Assembly (NCBI GenBank): GCA_023390115.1
Contig: JAEWDM010000040.1
Location: 62,001-126,000 of the forward strand
DNA: 64,000 nucleotides
Direction of reading: 5' to 3'
Source of the DNA: Bacillota bacterium
GTDB taxonomy: Bacteria; Bacillota; Clostridia; Acetivibrionales; DSM-27016
In this document: piece after piece, positions 18,179-26,200 of the stretch
Layout: every line of letters starts with the position of its first letter
Position numbering within the stretch: position 1 is the stretch's first letter
The notes under the pieces: generated by a model
What the model was told of the DNA's origin: nothing
What the model saw: only the letters and a program-made list of their open reading frames with translations
Database searches by the model: none
Program-made: the position numbers and the translations under genes

Positions 18179-18196
18179 TGCTTTTTTAAAAGCACT
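18177..18196 (+). terminator. Short perfect hairpin after the ABC operon
   Basis: AGTGCTTTT and AAAAGCACT form a 9-bp stem with a 2-base loop at the stop codon of the ATPase gene. There is no T run after it, so it is more likely an attenuator or processing site than a full terminator. Confidence 0.45.
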
Positions 18197-18235
18197 GAAG
18201 AAATAAAATGGAAATTATAAAGAAGGTGTCCTTAT

Positions 18236-18853
18236 ATGTCTCCTAATAATGTAAAGCTGAATAAAACGGTACGCCGGGTTTTTTCCCCATATATTGCAGA
18301 GCTGGCTTCGCGCATTAGCAGTTGTTCGGGAATGATGTTCCAAAGATGCCTTGATATAGGCTGCGGAAGGGGAGAGCTTGGGTTAGCTATGGCTTACCTC
18401 CATAAAATGCAGGTACATCTTATGGATATATCCGAGGAAGCGCTCTACGCCGCCAGGAAGGGCATAATGAGGCTGGGCCTTCAGGACAGCGCTTCTGTTG
18501 AGGTCGGGGACGTACATGACATTCCGTTTGAGGACGGGTTCTTCGATATGGTTGTAAGCAGAGGAGCAGTATGGTTCTGGGGAAACCACGTAAATGCTTT
18601 TAAGGAAATCCACAGGGTTCTGGCCTATGGAGGAACAGCTTATATTATGGGAGGACTGACAAGGGATGAGCTTCAAAAGTGCATGGACAGAAAAAGGGAT
18701 ATATCGGATATGGATTGGAAGGAGAGAATCAAAAGATTTACAGGTGAAAATTCTGTTGAAAGGTTTACACTTGCTCTTTCGCGGACCGGAATAGCAAATT
18801 TTGAGGTTTCGGAGCAGGAGGAAGGGGTTGTGATAACGGTTAGAAAAGAATAG
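18236..18853 (+). CDS. Class I SAM-dependent methyltransferase
   Basis: 205-residue cytosolic methyltransferase. The SAM-binding motif I is LDIGCGRGELGLAM near residues 39-52, with acidic motif II (VHLMDISEEAL) and a post-motif VEVGDVHDIPFEDGFFDMVV as in the UbiE/Methyltransf_11 family. Substrate cannot be inferred from the sequence. It sits between a metal-type ABC transporter and two genes for cytosolic binding-protein-like proteins, 30 bases before the first. A role in modifying a small metal ligand or a component of the adjacent system is a guess. Confidence 0.85.
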   Translation: MSPNNVKLNKTVRRVFSPYIAELASRISSCSGMMFQRCLDIGCGRGELGLAMAYLHKMQVHLMDISEEALYAARKGIMRLGLQDSASVEVGDVHDIPFEDGFFDMVVSRGAVWFWGNHVNAFKEIHRVLAYGGTAYIMGGLTRDELQKCMDRKRDISDMDWKERIKRFTGENSVERFTLALSRTGIANFEVSEQEEGVVITVRKE

Positions 18854-18882
18854 ATAACGGGCATAGGGGGAGTGATTGTGCA

Positions 18883-20094
18883 ATGAAAATTAATTCTGAG
18901 GCAAAGATTGGGGAAATCTTAAACAAATATCCTGAAACCTTAGAGGTGTTTAACTTAAATGGATTTCAGGCTGATTCTCCGGATGCTTTGATAGACCTTT
19001 TAGGCGGAGACTGGATGCTTTCATCGGTTTTAAAGGCGCGCCGCTTAAATATGGAGCTGTTCATACGGATGCTGGAGGAAAAAATTGCCGAAAATGAAGG
19101 CGTTTCTGCTTCATGTGCAGAAGAAGGTCCGGCAAGAAGGCTGGATTTTTTAGGATATACCGTTTGCCCGTTAAAGCATACCTTCAGAGAATGCTTTGAC
19201 CCGGTACTGGATAGATACCGCAGGGAAACAGGCAGGGGCTTTGACTGCTATGTCCCGTCGGGATGCGGAGGAGATGATGCATACGGGGAGATATGGAAAT
19301 CGCAGAGCATAGATGATCTGCCCGATGCAATAGCCTCCATCGGCTTTGGGGATTTCTTCAGGAAGGAATTTGTAGAGAGGTTTATAAATAAAGGCTATTT
19401 TAAGGCACCCCAAAGGCAGGAGGTTAACTCCTGCTTTTATGGTATGCGGCTTGAGGATCCCGACGGCTGCTACACAATTTATTCCGTTTTCCCATACATA
19501 ATGATGGTTGATAAAAAAAAGCTCGGGCATTTGCCTGTGCCGTGTAAATGGGATAACCTTCTTAATCCGGTATACAGGGATAATATTATAATAGGAGGCT
19601 CTGCGGATGACATATCGGAGGTGCTGCTTTTGTATTTATATAAAAAACACGGGGATAAGGGCATTGAGCTGCTTGCCGGCAATGTTAAGGATGCATGGCA
19701 TGCCGCTAAAATGGCAAAAGTGGCGGGGACATCTTCTACGGAGGGAGCGGCCGTCTATGTTATGCCATGGTTCTTTGCCAGGTCGTGCCCAAGAACGGAC
19801 GCGGTTTCAATAGTATGGCCTGAGGATGGAGCACTTATCAGCCCGTTTTACCTTCTGGTAAAGGATGACAGAAGGGCTGACCTTAAGGTAATCACCGATT
19901 TTGTTATGGGCCGGGAGCTTGGACAGAAATCAGCGGACTCGTTTTTCCCGGTGTTAAATTCCAGTGTGGATAACAGGCTGCCCGAAAACGCGTCCTTCCA
20001 GTGGCTTGGATGGGATTATATAAAAAGTAACAGCATGGACATCTTAAAGGAGCATGTACAAAAAATCTTTGCGGAGCACCGGGCAGGGAAGTAA
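18883..20094 (+). CDS. Cytosolic binding-protein-like protein with DUF1858-like N-terminal domain (paralogue 1)
   Basis: 403 residues with no signal peptide or lipobox. Residues 1-70 resemble DUF1858/ScdA_N (AKIGEILNKYPETLEVFNLN) but lack the CxxC. From about residue 85 on it looks like a type 2 periplasmic-binding-protein fold of the iron-binding kind, with LEDPDGCYTIYSVFPYIMMV and WPEDGALISPFYLLVKDD. Cysteines are frequent (VCPLKHTFREC; PSGCGG). It aligns from end to end with the protein at 21928-23145, including the near-identical tail (LPENASFQWLGWDYIKS). A binding-protein fold kept in the cytosol suggests a metal or cofactor chaperone rather than an uptake receptor. Not a characterised family to my knowledge. 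Confidence 0.75.
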   Translation: MKINSEAKIGEILNKYPETLEVFNLNGFQADSPDALIDLLGGDWMLSSVLKARRLNMELFIRMLEEKIAENEGVSASCAEEGPARRLDFLGYTVCPLKHTFRECFDPVLDRYRRETGRGFDCYVPSGCGGDDAYGEIWKSQSIDDLPDAIASIGFGDFFRKEFVERFINKGYFKAPQRQEVNSCFYGMRLEDPDGCYTIYSVFPYIMMVDKKKLGHLPVPCKWDNLLNPVYRDNIIIGGSADDISEVLLLYLYKKHGDKGIELLAGNVKDAWHAAKMAKVAGTSSTEGAAVYVMPWFFARSCPRTDAVSIVWPEDGALISPFYLLVKDDRRADLKVITDFVMGRELGQKSADSFFPVLNSSVDNRLPENASFQWLGWDYIKSNSMDILKEHVQKIFAEHRAGK

Positions 20095-20187
20095 AAAATT
20101 AAGTGGCCTGATTAAGGGAATAAATGATATAATATGTATAAAATTTTGATTATTTAAAATAAACCAATAGGATTGGAGGGATATACG

Positions 20188-20886
20188 GTGCGGCTGATAA
20201 CTGTTTCGGGGCCTCCCTCTTCGGGAAAGACCTCGGTAATATTAAAGACAATTGAATACCTGAAGGCTGAAGCTCTCAAAATCGGAATAGTTAAATTTGA
20301 CTGTCTTTCCACCTATGACAATTTGCTGTATGAAAAGATGGCAATACCCGTAATGGTAGGGCTTTCAGGGAATCTATGCCCCGACCACTTTTTTATAAGC
20401 AATATTGACGACTGTATGCGGTGGGGAGTTAAGGAAGGAATGGACATACTTATCAGCGAAAGCGCGGGCCTCTGCAACCGCTGCTCTCCTCACATAAAGG
20501 ACATAACTGCTGTCTGTGTAATTGACTGCCTGTCGGGTGTTCATACTCCAAAAAAAATCGGTCCCATGCTGAAGCTTGCAGACATTGTGGTTATAACCAA
20601 GGGGGATATTGTCTCTCAGGCGGAGCGCGAGGTGTTTTCCTTCCGTGTTAAGCAGGCAAATCCCAGAGCCTCTGTTTTGTTTATCAATGGAATTACAGGG
20701 CAAGGGGCTTATGATTTAAGTGTGAGCTTCCGCAACGCCGCTCCGGTGGATTCCCTTGACGGCAAGCGCCTCCGGTTTTCAATGCCCGCGGCTTTGTGCT
20801 CCTATTGTCTGGGAGAGACAAAAATAGGGGAGGATTATCAGACTGGGAATGTAAAAAAGATGGATTTCGGGGAAGTGAAAGCATGA
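20188..20886 (+). CDS. HypB/UreG/CobW-type GTPase (SIMIBI class), probable metallochaperone
   Basis: 232-residue P-loop GTPase. Walker A is GPPSSGKTS near residues 7-15; the switch region contains ISESAGLCNRCSPH, in place of the HypB ENVGNL-type motif; the base-specificity motif is TKGD. Extra cysteines (GNLCPDHF, CNRC, and CSYC near the C-terminus) could bind metal. GTG 20188 is chosen because GGAGGG lies 7 bases upstream. Its stop overlaps the next gene's ATG, so the two are coupled. HypB and UreG load nickel; the metal handled here is unknown, and context suggests molybdenum, tungsten or iron. Confidence 0.8.
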   Translation: MRLITVSGPPSSGKTSVILKTIEYLKAEALKIGIVKFDCLSTYDNLLYEKMAIPVMVGLSGNLCPDHFFISNIDDCMRWGVKEGMDILISESAGLCNRCSPHIKDITAVCVIDCLSGVHTPKKIGPMLKLADIVVITKGDIVSQAEREVFSFRVKQANPRASVLFINGITGQGAYDLSVSFRNAAPVDSLDGKRLRFSMPAALCSYCLGETKIGEDYQTGNVKKMDFGEVKA

Positions 20887-21902
20887 TAACGGAAATGATA
20901 TGGGTGCCTATAAGTAAGCTTACGCAGGATCACCCTTATATAGAGGATTTTTTGCTGTCCGTCGGACTTAAGGATTTTAATGCCGGGCTTTCTATGGGAA
21001 GCATCGCCGAAGGTCTTACAGAGGAGTGGCTTGAAGACAGAGGCATGGACAGGGAGCAGCTTCTTCGGCACTTTATTGTATTTATGGATAAAATGGAGCA
21101 GCTAAGGCTAAAGCCTGAGAGCAGAGCTAAGGAGATAACTATTCTGGGAGGGCATGATAAGTCAGGCAATGAGGAGAATATAAGCCTTACCGTGAGGCCG
21201 GGGGATATTCTCTGTATAGTCGGGCCCACGGGCTCAGGCAAGAGCAGGCTGCTGGCCGACATAGAATGCCTGGCACAGAGGGACACTCCCACGGGAAGGC
21301 AGGTATTGGTGAACGGAGAGGCACCCGCGGCGGATAAACGTTTTTCCATAGAATATAAGCTGGTCGCCCAGTTGTCCCAGAATATGAATTTTGTAATGGA
21401 TCTGACGGTTGAGGAGTTTGTCACTATGCATGCCGAGAGCCGTATGATTGAGAATATGGATGAGAGTGTAAAAGCAATTGTAGACTGTGCAAATGAGCTT
21501 GCGGGCGAGAGGTTTGCTCCCTGTGTGCCGATAACCCAGCTCAGCGGGGGGCAGTCAAGAGCATTGATGATTGCCGATACGGCATTGCTCAGCGCATCTC
21601 CGGTGGTATTGATTGACGAGATTGAAAATGCCGGTGTGGATAGAAAAAAGGCATTGGAACTGCTGGTAAAGAAGGAGAAGATCATACTTATGTCAACTCA
21701 TGATCCTATTCTCGCACTTATGGGACACAGGAGAATAGTTATTAAAAACGGGGGCATCCACAAAATTATTGAGACAGGCGAAGCTGAAAAAGCGAATATG
21801 GACATACTCCATAAAATTGATACCAAAATGCTGAACCTGAGAAATATACTTCGGGCCGGGGGAACGGTGGATTTTGATGTGCAGGGGTATTTTACCGGCT
21901 AA
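20883..21902 (+). CDS. Soluble ABC-type ATPase with degenerate ScdA_N/DUF1858-like N-terminus
   Basis: 339 residues. Residues 1-65 look like an ScdA_N/DUF1858 domain without cysteines (ISKLTQDHPYIEDFLLSVGL, then RGMDREQLLRHF). The ATPase domain follows, with Walker A GPTGSGKSR, signature QLSGGQSRALMIAD and Walker B VVLIDEIENAG; a D-loop-like AGVDRKKALELL and switch His in MSTHDP are present. The catalytic Glu is in the family place. No membrane partner lies next to it. ATG 20883 overlaps the stop of the GTPase gene. It may drive a cytosolic assembly step rather than transport. Confidence 0.75.
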   Translation: MITEMIWVPISKLTQDHPYIEDFLLSVGLKDFNAGLSMGSIAEGLTEEWLEDRGMDREQLLRHFIVFMDKMEQLRLKPESRAKEITILGGHDKSGNEENISLTVRPGDILCIVGPTGSGKSRLLADIECLAQRDTPTGRQVLVNGEAPAADKRFSIEYKLVAQLSQNMNFVMDLTVEEFVTMHAESRMIENMDESVKAIVDCANELAGERFAPCVPITQLSGGQSRALMIADTALLSASPVVLIDEIENAGVDRKKALELLVKKEKIILMSTHDPILALMGHRRIVIKNGGIHKIIETGEAEKANMDILHKIDTKMLNLRNILRAGGTVDFDVQGYFTG

Positions 21903-21927
21903 AGCAGCAAACAAGGAGGATAAGGTA

Positions 21928-23145
21928 TTGAATGTAAATCAGGATATGTTTATAGACCGGATACTGAGAGAATATCCCGAGGCTATACAGGTATTTGTAA
22001 GCAATGGCTTTGAGGATTTTGCCGATAATGATTTAATTAGCCGTCTGGGGCCTTTTCTCAAGCTTAAAACGGCTTTAAAGGCCAGAGGTATTAATGTTGA
22101 CCTGTTTTTGCAGCTTATAGAGGAAAAGCTTGCGGAGACAAGGGGACTGAATATGACAGCGGTACATGATTTAAAGCCCGGGCAAAAGGCTCCCAATTTG
22201 CTGGCTCTGCTTCCCTGCCCTTTGAAGGTGCCTTTGCAGGAGGAGTTTTCTTCATTTATTTATTCGTCATACCGCCAGGGAGAGCTTGAATATCTTATTG
22301 AGGGCAATGCAAATAACCAGCTTTCCTATTATACCTATGTAGAGCAGTTTGAAGACATTGATGATGTGCCTGACATTGTCATTTCCCCGGGCATTAACAG
22401 CTTTTTTTACAAAGGCTTTGTTGAGAAGTTTATAGACAGGGGATATTTTGCCGATGCTGCGGAGCATATGCCCGGTGAGGCTCTTAAGAGGGCAGGGATT
22501 AAGGACCCGGGAGGCAATTATACAATGATTTGCATGAATCTTCTGGTAATGGTTGCCGATCTCACTCAGCTTGGAGGTTTACCTCTTCCTGAAAGCTGGG
22601 GCGACCTTTTGCACCCGCAGTATGAAAAAAGGGTTGTAATACGGGGACAGAAGGAGTTCTTCTGCGAGACTACTCTGCTTACAATTTTTAAGGAGCACGG
22701 AATGGAAGGGATTGAAAGACTGGGGAGGTCCGTAAAGGCGGGCTGGCACCCATCACAGATGGCCAAAATGGCGGGAAGCGGAAATGCAAATGCTCCGGCT
22801 GTTAGCGTAATGCCTTACTTTTTTACCAAAACCATTAAAAACAAGAGCAATGTCAAGGTAATCTGGCCGCGGGACGGCGCTATAATCAGTCCTGTTTCTA
22901 TGCTGGTAAAGGCTTCAAAAAGGGAGCGGCTGAAAAATGCATGGTCCTTTTTTACAGGCACCAGAGCGGCTAAAATTTGCGCGGGGGCCCTCTTCCCTTC
23001 TCTGCATCCCGAGGTTGATAATAAAATACCTGAAGATGCTTCATTTAACTGGATCGGATGGGATTTTATAAAATCCCGTGACATAGGAGGAATATTGAAT
23101 GAGTTAAACCAACGCTTTCTAAAAGCCTACAAAGGCCAGGGCTGA
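21928..23145 (+). CDS. Cytosolic binding-protein-like protein with DUF1858-like N-terminal domain (paralogue 2)
   Basis: 405 residues from a TTG at 21928, placed 7 bases after AAGGAGGA; earlier in-frame ATGs overlap the ATPase gene and lack a ribosome site. Residues 1-65 are DUF1858-like without CxxC (MFIDRILREYPEAIQVFVSN). The remainder is a binding-protein fold like its paralogue, with LLPCPLKVPLQEEF, YTMICMNLLVMVADL and IWPRDGAIISPVSMLVKAS. No export signal is visible. The pair brackets the GTPase and ATPase genes, so all four probably act together. A perfect terminator follows. Confidence 0.75.
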   Translation: MNVNQDMFIDRILREYPEAIQVFVSNGFEDFADNDLISRLGPFLKLKTALKARGINVDLFLQLIEEKLAETRGLNMTAVHDLKPGQKAPNLLALLPCPLKVPLQEEFSSFIYSSYRQGELEYLIEGNANNQLSYYTYVEQFEDIDDVPDIVISPGINSFFYKGFVEKFIDRGYFADAAEHMPGEALKRAGIKDPGGNYTMICMNLLVMVADLTQLGGLPLPESWGDLLHPQYEKRVVIRGQKEFFCETTLLTIFKEHGMEGIERLGRSVKAGWHPSQMAKMAGSGNANAPAVSVMPYFFTKTIKNKSNVKVIWPRDGAIISPVSMLVKASKRERLKNAWSFFTGTRAAKICAGALFPSLHPEVDNKIPEDASFNWIGWDFIKSRDIGGILNELNQRFLKAYKGQG

Positions 23146-23167
23146 CATTTTAGAAAATTAAAATAAA

Positions 23168-23208
23168 GCAATTAAGGACTTCCCGTTTTAGAGGAAGTCC
23201 TTAATTGC
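23168..23208. terminator. Strong bidirectional terminator
   Basis: A perfect 16-bp stem (GCAATTAAGGACTTCC / GGAAGTCCTTAATTGC) with a 9-base loop separates the convergent metal cluster and the giant repeat-protein gene. Confidence 0.9.
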
Positions 23209-23240
23209 TTTCAGCTTGCCGGATTTATTTTAAGGAGGAT

Positions 23241-26200
23241 TTAATTTTCAGCGCTATATCCTACTTTTAGCCTGCTGCTTTCAAATGCTCCAAAAGAAGT
23301 AACCGTTATATATACATACCCCGCTGAGGTGCCAAGCTGGGTTACCTTGATTGTAACCTCCTCTTCATCCTCACTTACGGTACCTGTTCCCAGAAGGGTT
23401 CCTCCTGTAGACGCGCTGTATATATTTACAACATCGTATTCCGTTAATCCGGTAACCTTAATGGTGTCCGATTTTCCCGTGTTGTTTACAATAGTTATAT
23501 TGCCTGCATCCGGTACATCGGATACCGGCTCGGCGGAGTAGTAAACGGCGGTTCTTTCACTCTCAAGCTTTCCGTAGCCCGTAACCGATACATGTATATT
23601 TCCCGCGGAGGTGCCGAGCTGTGATATTTTAATAGTCACCTCGGTGCTGTCACTGGAGGCTGCCGCACTTCCAAGCAGGCTTCCGCCGGAGGATGAATCA
23701 TATACCCTGACAGTATCCTTGGCATCTAAGAAGGTGACTGTTACAGTATCGGACATTCCCGCGTTATTTTTGACGGTAATATTACTGGAGGAAGGGGCGG
23801 CAGTTTGCCGCTCTTCCGTATAGGCAGCCTTTGTCCTGCTGCTTTCCGCCTTTCCTAAGCTTGCCGCGGATACATACACAGTGCCTCCGGAAGCATCAAG
23901 CTTGTCAACGGATATGGTAACCTCGGTGCTGTCTTCAGCCACTGTGCCCATGCCCAGCAGGCTTCCTCCGGAGGACTTGTTATAAATCCTTATAACGTCA
24001 CTGGGCTTGAGGAAGGTTACTGTTAAAGTATCCGATATTGTTGCGTTATTTATTATTTTTATATTTTCCGGCAGGGGGGCATCGGTTGTAGCTTCTGCAC
24101 TATAATATGCTGCTGTTCTGTCACTCTCAAGCTTATTTATGCTTGTTACGGAGATATATGCATTTCCCGCCGAAGTCCCAAGCTGAGTAATTTTTACCGT
24201 TACCTCCGTCTCACCCTCCGCTACCGTACCGGTTCCCATAAGAGTGCCTTCGGAAGCGGAATTATAGACCTTTACAACATCTCCCTCTTCAAGGTAGGTA
24301 ACCTCTACCGTATCCGATATGCCTGCATTGTTTGTAATTGTTATATTACCGGATGCGGGAGGATCAGATTTCTGCTCTGCGGCGAAGGATACCATAGTCC
24401 TGTCGCTTTCAAGCTTACCCTTTGTTGTCACCGATACATATATTTTGCCGGCGGAGGCTCCCAGCTGTGTTACGGTAACTGTTACAAACGAATCATAAGT
24501 AGCTACCGTAGCTGAACCCAGCAGGCTTCCACCCGAAGGTGAATCGTATATATTTACCTTGTCGCCTCCCGTGAGCCCGTTTATTTGTATGGTATCCTGT
24601 GCTCCTGCGTTGTTGGAGACTATTATGGTGCTTGAATCGGAGGCTCCCGATTTAGGTTCGGCGGAATAGTCTGCTTTAACACGGGCACTTTCTTTATATC
24701 CTTTCTTTGCGAGGGAGACATATACGCTTCCTGCCGACCCCCCGAGCTGTGCCACAGTAACGGTTGCATACGTATCGTATGTTGAGGCGGATGCGGAGCC
24801 TAAAAGTGTGCCTCCTGCGGCATCGGAATATACCTTTACCTCATCGCCTCCGGAAATACCGCCTACCTTGATGGTATCGTCTATACCGGCGTTATTCACT
24901 ATGGTGATGCTGCCGGCAGACGGGGCATCCGACTGAGGCTCTGCGGAGTAATCCACCTTTGTCCTGTCACTTTCGGTTTTATTTTTTTCAAGGACAGAAA
25001 CATATACCGAGCCTTCGATGCTGCCAAGCTGAGTTACGGTAATGGTTGCCGATGAAGCGTATGTTTCCGCCTCTGCGGAGCCCAGAAGGGTGCCTACCTT
25101 TTCCGAATCATATACCTTTACGGTATCACCGCCGGTGAGGCCCGACACCTTAATGGTGTCCGATATTCCGGCATTATTTGCAATTGATATCTTGTCCAGG
25201 GACGGAGCTGCCGATTTTGCTTCAGCGGAATAATCCGACTTTGTCCTGTCACTTTCAAGCTTTGTGCTGCTTGTGACCGAAACATAAACGCTTCCTGCCG
25301 TGCTTCCAAGCTGGGTAATACTGATAGTAACGGAGGAGGCGTATGTGTCTACCGAGGCGGTGCCCAAAAGCGAGCCGGCTTTTGCAGAGTCGTATACGGT
25401 TATTTTGTCTCCTCCTGTGAGACCCGCCACTTTTACCGTATCGGCAGTGCCCACATTATTTATGATTTCTATATTATCAACCGATGGAGCGGCAGTTTTG
25501 GCTTCGGCAGAGTAATCTGCCTTTACTCTTTCACTCTCTGTCTTTGTTTTGCTTGTAACAGAAACATAAACGCTTCCCGCAGCCGTACCGAGCTGGGTAA
25601 TGCTGATTGATATGTCGGTGCCGACAGAAACGGTTTCCGATCCCAGCAGCACACCTCCGGTGGCAGAATCGTATACCTTGACCCTGTCATCGGTGTTAAG
25701 GCCTGTCACCTGTACGGTGTCGGAAGTACCCGCGTTATTAATGACTATAATGTCACCGGGATCGGGGGAAGCGGATTTGGACTCCGCGGCATAGTCAGCC
25801 TTTGTCCTGCCGCTTTCCAGCTTCCCTGAGGAGGTAACTGAAACATAAATGCTTCCTGCCGTGCTTCCAAGCTGTGAAATGCTTATTGTCACCGATGTCT
25901 CATAGGTTCCCGCGGAAGCTGAGCCTAGCAGGCTTCCTCCTTTGGCGGAATCATATACCTTTACGGTATCATTGTCCGAAAGCTCTGTAACGGTAACTTT
26001 GTCGTCGGCTCCTACATTGTTTTCAATGTATATGCTTGCCGCAGACGGAGCGGCAGAGCTTGCCTCAGCGGAATAATCCGCCTTTGTCCTGTCGCTTTCC
26101 TGCTTGTTTTTGCTGGTGACGGAAACATAAACACTTCCTGCTGCTGTCCCAAGCTGAGGTATTGAAACCCTGGCATATGTGCCGTAGGTTGATACGGTGG

